Assembly: GCA_003427395.1 (NCBI GenBank)
Contig: BFEA01000014.1
Location: forward strand, 6,171,540-6,206,071
Source of the DNA: Chara braunii
Lineage: Eukaryota; Streptophyta; Charophyceae; Charales; Characeae
DNA length: 34,532 nt
Direction of reading: 5' to 3'
The notes under the pieces are model-generated. The model did not search any database. It was not told the origin of the DNA and saw only the letters and a list, made by a program, of their open reading frames with translations. This document shows, piece after piece, positions 1 through 9,919 of the stretch; the stretch's first letter is position 1, and each line of letters opens with the position of its first letter. A program made the position numbers and the translations under genes.

Positions 1-35
<35 letters not shown>
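1..35. repeat. (CT)n microsatellite in the RT-A leader
   Basis: Uninterrupted CT dinucleotides, cut by the window edge. On the minus strand this is a GA tract downstream of the RT-A primer-binding site, the same relative position as the GA tract of RT-C (14334-14506). Confidence 0.95.
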
Positions 36-38
<3 letters not shown>

Positions 39-187
39 CTTCTTCTTCGTCGTGGTCTTCTTTGCAGGCGCGCGGCGGCTTCTCCCACCTTCGGATCCGC
101 TATGGCGGACTATAACCCTCGGCGGCCACCTTTTCTATGGCACATCAAGCCCTGCACACGACGGTGCACATGGAATAGCGGGTACCA

Positions 188-199
188 GCTCCGATACCA
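188..199 (-). promoter_or_regulatory. RT-A primer-binding site, initiator Met-tRNA type
   Basis: The minus strand reads TGGTATCGGAGC one base after the LTR end. The canonical plant iMet PBS is TGGTATCAGAGC, so there is one mismatch. The homologous site in RT-C is canonical. Confidence 0.85.
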
Positions 200-200
200 A

Positions 201-1063
201 TGCAATCAGACTTGTTCTCATTCACACTTTTCACGCATGTAAACAGTAGCACAGCAAACTGGCGACATGCGCCCACTCAAAACTCAGAGATATAGCACCC
301 AGATACGAGTTCACTTCCAACTGGCTATGGCGACTCAGCGCCCAAACAACTCACTGTTCACATACACCGGATCACCCTGGATATCCCACACGCGTCACTC
401 TGAACACTCACACATACACACACACATTTCACACTAAACTACAGCTATGGCAGCTATGGCTGCCTCTACCCTATCGCTATGCTACCCCCTTCTCTCTCGC
501 CCACTTCAGCTCCGGGCTCTCTACAGCCCTCCTTGCACAAGTCGCTGTGGCAGCGCTTCCGCATGGCTCACGCAGGAATCCATGAAAAGCTGGGTGCTGC
601 CTCTTGATTTATACTTCTGAAACTTGTTGGTCTGCGCCTTTCCATCGGCCCATGGTGCTCACAGTCCCTCGTGGTACTTGCTGGACCGAATTGGGACTGA
701 CTGGACCTTACCGCTGACTGACTGTGGACTCACTGCTATCCTACCGTAGTCGTACTGCAATTGCACTGCAGTTTAGTCCACCACTTGACTCACCACTTGC
801 CCACTTGCCCACTTGCTGACCTTCTAGAAGGACGACAGCTAGGCTTCTGGAACTCGCTAAGACTTCTACTCTATAGATCTACAGATCGAACCCCTGCTAC
901 CCTTGGACCTAGAACAGCCTACCAACTGTTTACAAATACACAGATCACAGGTTCAACTCTCGGGGTCTACACAGGTACTGTACATGGGTAGGGTGAGGTC
1001 TAGGGATCGAGCCCTGGATACTGCATCTCCTACTGCAAAAAGGTGAAAACCGTTATATAGACA
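201..1063 (-). repeat. RT-A 5' LTR
   Basis: It ends in CA at 201 and most likely begins TGTCTA at 1063, by comparison with the start of the RT-C 5' LTR; a more conservative start is TGCAG at 1025. It aligns over long stretches with the RT-C 3' LTR, including a TATA-like element, the segment CGGAAGCGCTGC, and a short GGGCAAGT-type tandem (about 783-815) that varies in copy number between LTRs. It keeps the promoter segment that the RT-C 5' LTR has lost. Confidence 0.8.
607..614 (-). promoter_or_regulatory. TATA-like element of the RT-A LTR
   Basis: GTATAAAT on the minus strand, in a context conserved with the RT-C 3' LTR (22388-22395). It is the best candidate for the core of the LTR Pol II promoter. 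Function is inferred from position and conservation only. Confidence 0.55.
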
Positions 1064-1190
1064 AAGAGAGAGAGAGAGAGAGAGAGAACAGGTAAGTCTC
1101 CAATCTCGGGGCCGGCCTTACGCCATTTCTGTCGATAGGATGAGCAAAGTTGAATGAATGTACCGCTAGAACATGGAAATATACACTGCC

Positions 1191-1260
<70 letters not shown>

Positions 1261-1477
1261 ACAGGTAAGTCTCCAACCTCTCAGCTGGCCTCGCGCTACT
1301 TCCATAGATAGGATGAGCAAAGTCGAATGAATCTACTGCTAGATCATGGAAATATGCACTGCCACACGTGTGTGTTTGTGCGCGTGTGTGCGTGTTTGTG
1401 TGTGTGTGCATGTGTGTGCGTGTGTGTGTGTGTGTCTGTGTATGTGTATGTGTGTGTGTGTGAGAGAGAGAGAGAGG

Positions 1478-1530
<53 letters not shown>

Positions 1531-1600
1531 TCCACCAGTAGGATGAGCAACGCACCGGCCAACAGGGCTGAATATGCCAAAACATGCAGCTATGAACTTT
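1064..1600. repeat. Tandem composite modules: (GA)n, unique segment, (GT)n
   Basis: Two near-complete modules and one partial one lie head to tail. Each has a GA tract (1066-1087, 1234-1260, 1462-1528), then a segment starting AACAGGTAAGTCTCC in modules 1 and 2, with a shared AGGATGAGCA block, then CACTGCCACA and a GT tract (1195-1233, 1370-1461). In the third, only AGGATGAGCA and scattered similarity follow the GA run. Reading frames through here give only Ser/Leu and His/Thr repeats and are not genes. Confidence 0.85.
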
Positions 1601-2128
1601 TATTTGAACATGAGCGGCGGCGCCCTGTTCAGCCAGACATTCATGGTGCCCCAACACCGGAAAAAGGCCTTGGGCCGCCCAGAAAAAAATTGCCTGTTGA
1701 CCTGGGGGCCCGCCATCCGGACCTGTTACTGGAATGTGGAAACCGGATGCCGTACCCCGGAGAGTCCGGATCCTTTTCCGGGGTTCCGGATCGTAGCTAT
1801 GGTATTCAGTACCCGAAAGTACTTTTTGGGAATAGGAATCTGTGATTTACGTTACCAGAGTGGCTCGGGACCACTTGCCCAGCCGGGCACAAAAATGGAT
1901 TTAAAAAAAAAATGTCATGAACCTAGTGTCATTGAGAAGCCAGGCAATAATGCAGTAGAAGTCTGAACCGAGCTCGCCGCATGAAGTCTCCGACATCAAT
2001 TACATGTCCATATCTTAATCATATGCACAATTCAAGAGTATTGTCTCATCAAAGGCGAGCATGAGAGGAAAGAAAGAGGTGAGAACAAGAAAGAAGAGGA
2101 GGGGAACCACAATGATAATCAATAGTAC

Positions 2129-2130
<2 letters not shown>
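1601..2130. other. No gene recognised; contains an A-tailed repeat module
   Basis: About 530 bp without a protein I recognise. At 1845-1910 a GC-rich segment containing ACCAGAGTGGC and ACCACTTG is followed by an A-rich stretch. The same module recurs at 13066-13135, which suggests the 3' end of a short retroposon. Confidence 0.5.

Positions 2131-2206
<76 letters not shown>
2131..2206. repeat. (CT)n microsatellite
   Basis: Perfect CT dinucleotide run of about 38 units between non-repetitive flanks. It is not inside any recognised retroelement. Confidence 0.95.
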
Positions 2207-2210
<4 letters not shown>

Positions 2211-2656
2211 ATAATCTCCCTCTAGGATGGTGCCCTACAGCAGTATCTGGCACCAGCGTCCAACTCCAGCAGCCTCGCGGGACAGCACCAAGCGACCGCA
2301 AGGCAGAATGCCTTCCCCAGTGTTCGACTATCATTTTGTAGCTTTGACCAGTGTGGACTGGCGAGAAACAGTCTCCCCAGTCGATAACCAGTCTCTCCTT
2401 TGACAGTGTCGATGCTACGGCTTTGCCCGATATTGAAGGCCTGGACTACTGGGTTGAGTTTGACTTAAGGCCTGCATCCCAGTCCTTGGTCCGACTCTTG
2501 ATTTTCCAAGAGTCAACTACCTCATGTGGGGGCTCTTAACGCTGTTTTTTATCAGGCCCTGATAACCCTTGACCTTAGGCCCTTTCCTAGACATTTCTCA
2601 GACTTGTGACGTGACCTTTGACCTCTTTTTCTGGCCTTTGACCAAAAGTGACGACC
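2207..2656. other. No gene recognised
   Basis: Flank of RT-B. A short open frame at 2351-2539 has no domain or repeat support and no splice context I trust. Several TTTGAC/TTGAC words occur near 2570-2645. Confidence 0.4.
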
Positions 2657-2723
2657 CCTTGCATACTCGTGAAACACAGTCATAAGTATGGCGCAGATTC
2701 CCAGAACCGACCAGATAATACAG

Positions 2724-2807
2724 AGTAAATACAAATACAGCGGAAGAATTGAGGTACACGGACTGAGTAAATACAAATACATGGAAGACTTGAGATACAT
2801 GGACTGA
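2724..2807. repeat. 42-bp tandem duplication within the RT-B 3' LTR
   Basis: AGTAAATACAAATACA starts at 2724 and again at 2766, each followed by a similar GGAAGA..TTGAG segment. The matching part of the other LTR has a single copy, so the duplication arose after insertion or in only one LTR. Confidence 0.8.
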
Positions 2808-3234
2808 CTCTGACCTGACTCGGACTGCAATCGAACACTCTCAATCATTCATCAGGGGTGTGAAAGCCCTGGCCTTGGACGTAGACGAAATGTCAGGGTC
2901 TGAGATGATCCACAGACGAATGGAGGGAGGAGAGAGACGAAGGAAGGAGAAGGAAGATGACGTCAACTCAATGTTTCCAAAGATAGTATCTTGAAATGTC
3001 AGAGATGGCGAAAGTCCAAAATGTCGCGAATACAGTGTCCCACAATGTCTCAGATACCGATCTCACAATGTCAAGTACATCTCCAGAGGCAGATGAAATC
3101 AGATCCCACAAGTAGTCCTCAACCTATAGTCCCAATGTCGCTGTCTCCAATGTCATCAGAATTCGTAACCATCTTTCATACTTAATAGTAGTCCCGTAGG
3201 AGAAACCAGAAGTATACTTAGACTAAGAAGGTAG

Positions 3235-3237
<3 letters not shown>

Positions 3238-3286
<49 letters not shown>
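3238..3286. repeat. (GA)n microsatellite within the RT-B 3' LTR
   Basis: About 24 GA units. The equivalent site in the 5' LTR (about 11228-11247) has about nine units, so this tract changed length after the two LTRs were made. Confidence 0.9.
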
Positions 3287-3287
<1 letters not shown>

Positions 3288-3844
3288 AGGGGGGCGGAGG
3301 AACAGAGGGAGAGAAGGCAAAGCCTTCCTCCTCGGTACCTGATCCGGTAGCTATGGCCCGCAGAACCACTGCGCTGTTCCTTCTCGCTGCTGCGCTCGTC
3401 TTCTCCTCGCTGCTCCTGCTAACGCTGCTGCACTGCGCTACTCCAAGTAACGCTGCAAGGCTGTGCTAATCCTGAAGACTAACTCCAACCTCACGAACTT
3501 CTAACCTCCTACTGAGGCGGGTACTCAGCCTTTTGTAGTGCTGGGACGGCCTCCTACCTGCTGGTACCTACCGGCCTGGCCCGTTGATGTGATCAACGGT
3601 TCGGATTCAAACTGGACTTGGCGCCTAAACGCGGCAGCCTCTGAACTGCGCCGCCGGTAGGTCCTATGCTGGACCGGTACCAGCCTGATGGCCGTTGGCC
3701 TGGGCCTCTACCCGTGGCCTGTCCGAAATGCCGTGCCCTTAGGCCTCTACCCCTAGGCCTCATCGGAACTATCGTCCCCTAAGGCCTACCCTGCCTACCT
3801 GGAACCGGGCCGTAATTGGGGCCCGTGTGGCTCAGAATGCCACA

Positions 3845-3857
3845 CACTCCCCCCCTT
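3845..3857 (-). promoter_or_regulatory. RT-B polypurine tract
   Basis: The minus strand reads AAGGGGGGGAGTG directly upstream of the LTR start TGTGGCAT, as expected for the plus-strand primer of reverse transcription. Confidence 0.8.
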
Positions 3858-3951
3858 GAAAACCGAGCTGACTGCGAGGGCGAAGCTGTTTGTCCGATGT
3901 CTGTACGGGGCGGGCAGGTTGGGCAACTTCCTTAGCAAGTCGCTGTTTTTC

Positions 3952-5400
3952 TTAATGCGCGAAGACGAGGGGCGTTGTCGCCTTCAGGTCAGCTTGTGAA
4001 ATCCAACGTGTGTCGTCAGGATCGCATTGCTTAAATTTAACTTTGTACTGAATTGGCTTGTTGCCATGCTTGCGATGCGTGAGAACGAGGTCGACCTCCC
4101 AGTGACCATCCATTGAAGGAGGGTCGTGTGACCGTTTGCCCGGGAAGTCCGCTGCGGAGGCTGGAGTGTAGACCGCTAGCTTTGAAGCGTGAAATACCGG
4201 GTGGGTCGTCAAATGCGGGGGAATCTCAATGGTGAAAGATGGACCCGCGAGGTCGTCGCCAACTGCTGAAGTGACCTTCCATGGTCCAAACCACTTAGGG
4301 AGGAGCTTGCGCGATACGTGCTGCTCGAGTGCGAATTCTTCGGAGGTGACCCAAACTAGGTTGCCAGCGCGGATTGTACATGGGATGCGACACCGGTTCG
4401 CTTGTTGCTGCATATGGACCTGAGCCTTTTGCATGTTTGCGTGGGCTTTGCCAGCAGTTCCCTGTACTTCCGTGTAGGGGAGCAAGCGGCGTTGATATGG
4501 GCAGCCCGTGGAAGCAAAATGTCTCCAAAGATACGTCCATTCCGTCCACCGTGATGCAACTCGAATGGAGTTACGCCAATCGTCGGGTGCACCGAAGTCT
4601 TGTAGGCGAACTCGATGTAGGGAAGGCGGTCAACCCAGTCCTTCTGATCCGGGCGGATGAGTGTGCGGAGCATCATCTGCGCAATCTAGTGCGCACGTTT
4701 TGTTTGCCCATCCGTTTGAGGATGCTGTGCGGATTCCACCATGCTGGTGTCGGATTCCACCATGAGTGCCGTCCAAAAGGCTGACATGAAACGAGTGTCG
4801 CGATCGCTGACGATGTCTTCCGGAACGCCATGGCTGCAAAACCAGCTAGTATGCAAAAGTCATGCGAGCTCGGGGGCCGTCGCATGAGACTTGCATGGAA
4901 GAAATGGAGCGTACTTGCTCAAACGGTCAACGACCGTGAGAATACCATCATGGCCAAGGCGATCGCGAGGGAAAGGACCAGTCACATGCATAGTAGTGGA
5001 GAGACCTGGTTCCCGAGGAATCGGCAATGGTTTCAGTTCGTCGTACGGGAGCTGATGACGCCCTTTGTTTCGGTGGCAAATTGCACATGACTGAATGTAC
5101 CGGTTGACGTCGCTGATGATGTCCGGCCAGTGAAATCGCTGGCGGAGTCGTGCAAGTCTGCGTGCGACGCCAAGGTGTCCCACCAGCCGCGAATCGTGGT
5201 ATTCGCCAAGGAGGCGAGTGCGCAAGATGCGGTCTTGGGGAACACACAACAAGTCCTTGCCTCGTGTATGGAGAAGCAAGTAGCCGTCGACAATGCGGTA
5301 ATTGCTTGCCGGCGGTTGATCTGATGATAAGTCTGCGTACAGTTTGGAGAATCCCGGATCTGACTTATAGCCGTTTACGAAATGCTGTTGCAGGTCCTCG
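3952..5400 (-). pseudogene. RT-B integrase with chromodomain-like C-terminus, broken
   Basis: In element order the region encodes an HHCC zinc-binding module (paired His, then CAIC, about 5190-5040), the catalytic core (about 5000-4500), a conserved tail with LVWV and HPVFHASKL, and a final chromodomain-like block (about 4110-3955: EVD..YKVKFK..DDTRWI). The core normally carries a D,D,E triad. Here the first Asp position reads MHVTGPFP, with His at 4986-4988. The second is intact in SDRDTRF. The Glu position reads QTKRAH, with Lys at 4698-4700. In-frame stops lie near 4858 (TGA) and at 4686-4688 (TAG), and further frame breaks follow. Integration by this copy is very unlikely. Confidence 0.9.
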
Positions 5401-5815
5401 TCGAGGCCGAATGTGGAATGCACCAAGGCGCAAAGATCAGGTCTTCGCGAGAGAGCATCCGTTGCCTTGTTCGAGGAACCCGGGATGTGCTTGGAGGTGA
5501 AGTCGAACTGGTCAATGAAGTACAGCCATCGACCAATCGTGCTACTCACCATGTCTTGCGTCTTGTAATAAGTCAACGGATTGTTGTCCGTTGCCCACGT
5601 GAATCGTCGACGCGCGAGGAGGAAGTCACGCCAACGCTTAAGTATGGTGACGAAAGCTAGGAGTTCCTTCTTCCTCACATCATCAGGTGTATTGATGGGC
5701 GGCATCTTTTGGCTGAAGTACTCAACCGGATGCCAGTCTGTGTCGTCATGCTGTTCCGAAACCGCGCCAATGCCATAGTCGGAAGCGTCCGTAGTCACTT
5801 TGGTAGATGACTAAG
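5400..5815 (-). pseudogene. RT-B RNase H domain
   Basis: The domain begins at TTDASDYG and includes KKELLAF, ATDNNPL and ALSRR, the usual markers of the Ty3/gypsy RNase H that degrades the RNA strand of the reverse-transcription hybrid. The acidic residues D (DASDYG), E (KKEL) and D (TDNN) are present. It is continuous with the integrase frame downstream but separated from RT by a frameshift near 5812 and a TAG at about 5896. Confidence 0.88.
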
Positions 5816-5898
5816 ATGGGAGCTTGGAGCAAAGTCGTCTTCAGCATATGGAACGCGTGCCGGGCTTCGTCGTTGAACTTGCAGGGCACCAAGGGGGA

Positions 5899-7410
5899 CT
5901 AAAGTTGCGACAATGGTGCAGCGATCCGTTGAAAACCTTTGACGAAGCGCATGTAGTATGATGTTAAGCCAAGAAAGGAGCGGACGTCGGAGGTACACTT
6001 GAGGTTCGACCAATCTTGAATGGGTTGTACTTTGTTCACGAGCGGACGAATGCCTTGCAACATAATGTAATGGCCCAAATACTCCAGCTCTTGCTGGGCA
6101 AACTTGCACTTGTCGCGGTTTGCCTTGTACTTGGCCATGCGGAGCCGCTTCAAAACGGCGTGAAGGTGCTCGAGGTGCTTGTCCAGTGTCCGATTGTAAA
6201 CCAAGATATCATCAAGGTAAACGAGTATGGTGCGGTCGAGCAAGTCGCGGAATTCCATCGTCATAGCCGCTTGGAAAGTAGCCGAGGCATTGGTGAGACC
6301 GAAAGGCATGACGATCCACTCAAAGTGCCCATACCGCGTCCTGAATGTGGTTTTGTACTGATCTCTTGGTTGGATCTCGATCTGGTGGTATCCGGATTTG
6401 AGGTCAAGCTTCGAGAAGTACTTGGCGCCGCCTAGTCGCTCGAGAAGATCATCGATCCTAGGGAGAGGGCCTACGTTCTTGATCGTTTGCGCGTTAAGTT
6501 TTTGATAGTTGATGCACAAACGAAGGTCCTTGTTCTTCTTCCGGACGAAGAGAACGGGAACACCGTATGGCGAATAGCTACGGCGAATCCAGCCCTTGGC
6601 CAAGAGGTCGTCTAGTTGTGCCCGAGAACATCCGCGCGGAGGTACGGCGCCGTCCTTGAGAGTGATCCCGTGGCGCATGGGCCGATCCGGTATGACTCCG
6701 GCGGATGCTTGGAAGACATCCTCATAGCTGTCCAACAGCTCAATTATGCGTGGGTCCGACGTATCCGTCTTGCGCTGATCATCGGGTGGGAGGGTGTGAA
6801 GAAAACATATGTCCATCTCCTCGATGTCGTGCCGTCGGATGGATTGGAGAATGCTCGCCGTGGAGACCACGTGACAACCAATCGAAGGATGAGGAAACGA
6901 CACCGTACATTGGACTAATTCACCACGCCGGTCACGAACGTGAACGGTGCGTCGATAGAAGTTCACCGGATGGTCTTCACTTTGCAGCCACGACATGCCT
7001 AAGATCATATCGAACTTGGTGTCCAATATGTCGAATGACACGGCCTCGCATGCTAGCGGGGCAAAGTACACGGGCATCGAGTCAACGCATCGGTCGATTG
7101 ACTTTTGCGTGTGACCATCGGCCAACATGACGTGCGTAGTCTGACTTTTCCTTCGAACGAGCGGGCCAAGCCCGGCGCATGCCATGAAGTCTTGGCTGAT
7201 GTAGTTGCAAGACGCTCCACAATCGATCAAAGCACTGCAGGTCGCCTTTCCGATCTGAATGCGGATGTAGAGGAGTGGCGCGTCGATGTCGATGTACCGT
7301 TGCGTTGCGTGCTCGCGGTCGATCTTCGCAAGATAGTTACGAAGGTCAACAACCGCTACTGCGCCGTCCGTCGACGGAGGTGGTACTGTAGCATGCAAGT
7401 ATTCGCGCAA
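5899..7410 (-). CDS. RT-B protease and reverse transcriptase, intact reading frame of 503 residues
   Basis: This is the longest retroelement frame in the window. Residues about 40-160 are a retropepsin-like protease with the active site LIDCGAS at residue 63, DCG in place of the usual DSG or DTG, and the later block DMILGMSW. Residues about 225-500 are the reverse transcriptase: LLAKGWIRRSYSPYG, VLFVRKK, the LDLKSGYHQIE block, the FGLTNA block and the catalytic YLDD (6208-6219), all intact. The frame ends in the connection region at TAG, where CAG (Gln) would fit. The first Met is probably not the native start, because protein-like sequence continues upstream in another frame. Confidence 0.9.
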   Translation of the reverse strand: MREYLHATVPPPSTDGAVAVVDLRNYLAKIDREHATQRYIDIDAPLLYIRIQIGKATCSALIDCGASCNYISQDFMACAGLGPLVRRKSQTTHVMLADGHTQKSIDRCVDSMPVYFAPLACEAVSFDILDTKFDMILGMSWLQSEDHPVNFYRRTVHVRDRRGELVQCTVSFPHPSIGCHVVSTASILQSIRRHDIEEMDICFLHTLPPDDQRKTDTSDPRIIELLDSYEDVFQASAGVIPDRPMRHGITLKDGAVPPRGCSRAQLDDLLAKGWIRRSYSPYGVPVLFVRKKNKDLRLCINYQKLNAQTIKNVGPLPRIDDLLERLGGAKYFSKLDLKSGYHQIEIQPRDQYKTTFRTRYGHFEWIVMPFGLTNASATFQAAMTMEFRDLLDRTILVYLDDILVYNRTLDKHLEHLHAVLKRLRMAKYKANRDKCKFAQQELEYLGHYIMLQGIRPLVNKVQPIQDWSNLKCTSDVRSFLGLTSYYMRFVKGFQRIAAPLSQL

Positions 7411-7885
7411 ATGTGCCCATTAAGACGTTGCAATGCGGAGTTGGCAAGGAACCGGTGGAGGGAAGAGGCAACCATTGGAAGTCCTCAACCGTCAACGGGT
7501 CGAGTTCCTCAAGACTCGCCCAAAGTGACGGATCCTTCGATAAAAGGGCTGGCGAAGCAACCGGTTCGTTGTTCGACGGCGGAACTACCACGCATGCGCT
7601 TGAATCTTGCACGTGAAGAGGCTGGTTCAACGGTGGGACCTGCTCGACAGCATAGTTCTCAAATTCAATGCGAGAACTTGTGACTACCGCGGTGTCCCCG
7701 GATGTGAGAGAGACTGCTAGCAAGGCAGCCGACTCCGGCAGACTGGGAAGTGATGTCGCTGCACTTCCCGCGGTGCTTAGTTTCCTGAGCTTGGACGTTT
7801 GACATTCTCCTTGTCCTTGTTGAGGCATGCGCTGGTGATGTGTTTGGTGCTGTTGCACCAAAAACAACATCCCCGTTTCTGTCAC
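7346..7885 (-). pseudogene. RT-B gag-pol linker region, frameshifted
   Basis: Open stretch of about 180 residues between the zinc knuckle and the protease, in a different frame from both neighbours. Its acidic and Ser/Pro-rich composition without a recognisable fold fits the linker of this lineage. Two frame changes, near 7800-7850 and near 7400, are needed to connect it, which I read as damage rather than programmed frameshifting. Confidence 0.55.
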
Positions 7886-9619
7886 AACTTGAACATGTCT
7901 TCGGTAATGCCGAACTTTGTCAATGGTGTCTGTCGTGCTCCATCCGTCGACGCTGGTTTCACCTTTTGTTTTCCCCCTCGGGGTCTTGAGCGTTGCGGTG
8001 GTATCACTGCCGCCACATCTCCGTCACTTGATGTAGACGTGGCTGCGTGGTCCTCACTAGGTCTTTGTTGGACTGCTGCTACTTGCGGCGTCTGCTGACC
8101 TTTGCCTTTCTCTACGTAACCGGGCTGTTGGCGGGCCTCATTGGCCGCACGCCGGTTACCTTGTATGAGCTCCCTTGGCTTTGAGATCATGTCATCGAAG
8201 GTCTCATACTGGAATTCGCCGCCGAGAGCAGCTGTCAAGGCGTCGCATGTCCAAGCGAAGAATTCGGCCCAGATTGCGTCGAACGGTACGTTCAACTCCG
8301 TGGTGGCGACGAGTCTTTGCCACTCCATCAGCCACTCTCGTGAAGGTTGCTGGCCTTGAAACATGCGGAAGATTTTGTTCAAGGCGTGACGCTTGTCGTT
8401 CTTGACCATGAACCGGGTCTTCCATTTCTTCTCGAATTCCTCCCACATGATCTTGGTGTGGAGGGTGGCGATGGTGCATTCCAATGTGACCGCCATGTGT
8501 GTCATGAAGGACGGCGCCCATCCAACGAGTTGGAGGTAGAGTGTGTCAAGTCACCGCAGTGGTGGAGTGTGATGCACGCCCGCCTCTGCGTTGAATGCCA
8601 TCCACCTTTGCAGCAGATCAGTCTTGTGGTAGTCGTCGAACTTCTCGATCTCGAAGTTCGGCATCTTCCATTCCTTGGCGACGGCGGCCGGTCGTTCCTG
8701 AACACGGTCGCTGAGCGTCTGCAGCTGATTGCTGACTGTCGATGCTCCGGCAAACTTGCTGATGTTGCCGAGGGATGCGACCACGTGGTTTATCCGCTCC
8801 TCGAGTTGCTTGGCCTGTGCGGCCAAGGCTGGGCTGCAGTCTGCCACTGCGCTGCCCCTCGACGCAGCTGCCGATAGTCGTGCCAACCCCGTGCTGACAT
8901 CAGACTGCAGCTGGTCGTTGATTGTCTGCTGCTGGCTGTTGGCGGCCTGTAGTGTGCTAATCTCGGCCTGCAGGGTAGTGATCTTCTCGTCCATTGCTTT
9001 AAATGTTGTGTTCGTGGCGGATGAAGACCTGCCGCATGGCCAGTAGTTCACGTTGCTGCCAATTGCACGTGTACAGCAGATTCTCCATCAAAACTGCTGT
9101 GGCCTCCTTGTTTCTCTCGTCCTCCGTCGGCTCCTCTTGTTCTTCGTTTGCTTGAAAATGCTGCTGACGGAGTAACCTCTGGTAAGTGGCTTCTTCATTG
9201 GCGAGCTCCATTGTAGCTTGGTAACGAACTTCGTTTTGACTTGTCTCGACCTGCTGCTGCTGCAACCGTGCGGCTGCTGCAGCTTCTGCTGCGGCCTGCT
9301 GACGTGCTGCTTCTGCCTCTGCCAGCTGGCGTTGAATTTTCTGCTGGCGGGCGGCTTCCTCCTCTTCTCACTTGCTTAGTTCAGCTGTAGTGGTCTCTGA
9401 GTAGAGCTGGAGACGTTTGAGAAACGCGAGTAGCGTTTCATCAGTCTGCTGAACTGGGATAGGAGGGGTAACCGGCCTCTTGCGTCTGGCTTGTGCATTG
9501 ACGTCCCCGGTCGCAGCCATGGTCGTGAGTCGCCTGCGCGGGATCCGAGGTGTCTGAGGTCCATGTTTTGGCTTGGTTCCTGCGGATCCACGCTCAGCAA
9601 GCCGTTGACTGCGGCGCAT
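7825..9619 (-). pseudogene. RT-B gag (capsid and zinc knuckle), broken
   Basis: From a Met at 9619 the product starts basic and proline-rich, then has a Gln/Ala/Glu-rich coiled-coil stretch (about 9370-8750), a capsid-like segment (about 8740-8050, with WEEFEKKWKTRF) and a CCHC zinc knuckle, CFWC..H..C (about 7878-7830). Gag packages the RNA into particles. Damage seen: TGA at 9368-9370, a frameshift near 9040-9050, TGA near 8570, and TGA near 7880 just before the knuckle. All three stops would be CGA (Arg) with a single C-to-T change. The true start may differ. Confidence 0.82.
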
Positions 9620-9643
9620 TTAGTACTCTGGTCTTTGTCTGCT

Positions 9644-9805
9644 GCTGACGTGTCACCGCTGTGGTGGCACCTGCTGATGTGGCACTGCTGAGGTGGCCGC
9701 TGCTGACTGGGCACTCGGCTGTCGTGGGATACGGAGGTGGCATGCGGCTGATGTGGCAATCTGCGTTCGTGGCCTGCTGCTGATGTGGCACAATGCTGAC
9801 GTCGC
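9644..9805. repeat. Array of GCTGAYGTGGCA-type motifs in the RT-B leader
   Basis: About seven copies of GCTGACGTGTCA/GCTGATGTGGCA (9644, 9673, 9688, 9702, 9747, 9779, 9794) occur within 160 bp. They are the reverse complement of the TGCCACGTCAGC motif arrayed in RT-D (27921-28450). The TGACGTGG core matches known plant bZIP targets. Confidence 0.7.
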
Positions 9806-9919
9806 CGGAGACTGACGTCCGTAGTACCGAGAGGAGGAGAGGGAGAAGGTAGGGGTGGAGGAAGGGCAGGGAGGCAAACAAGACAGTCCCTTTCTCCCCT
9901 GACCTTGAATTTTGACACT

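Larger units (their letters stand above)
1..1063 (-). mobile_element. RT-A: 5' end of a Ty3/gypsy-type LTR retrotransposon, truncated by the window edge
   Basis: On the minus strand this contains a 5' LTR (1063 down to 201), a one-base spacer, a primer-binding site (199 to 188) and a GC-rich leader ending in a GA tract at the left edge. No coding region is inside the window. The LTR and leader match RT-C: both end TCTGATTGCA, continue with T and a TGGTATC-type PBS, and share the region around GTATAAAT. RT-A is therefore a second member of the RT-C family in opposite orientation. Its other LTR would lie to the left, so target-site duplication cannot be tested. Confidence 0.85.
2657..3844 (-). 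repeat. RT-B 3' LTR
   Basis: Direct repeat of 10688-11781. The inner end is ATGCCACA (minus strand TGTGGCAT), directly next to a purine tract. The outer end is TTGCATACTCG, where the other LTR has TGTTGCATACTCG, so the terminal dinucleotide looks mutated. It is longer than its partner because of an internal 42-bp tandem duplication (2724-2807) and a larger GA tract. Confidence 0.88.

Noticed and set aside
1030-1846. Several long open frames on both strands
   Set aside because: They translate GA/CT and GT/CA microsatellites (Ser-Leu, Arg-Glu, His-Thr runs) and have no domain or splice support.
2351-2539. 62-codon open frame
   Set aside because: No recognisable domain, homologue or splice signals; the length is expected by chance.
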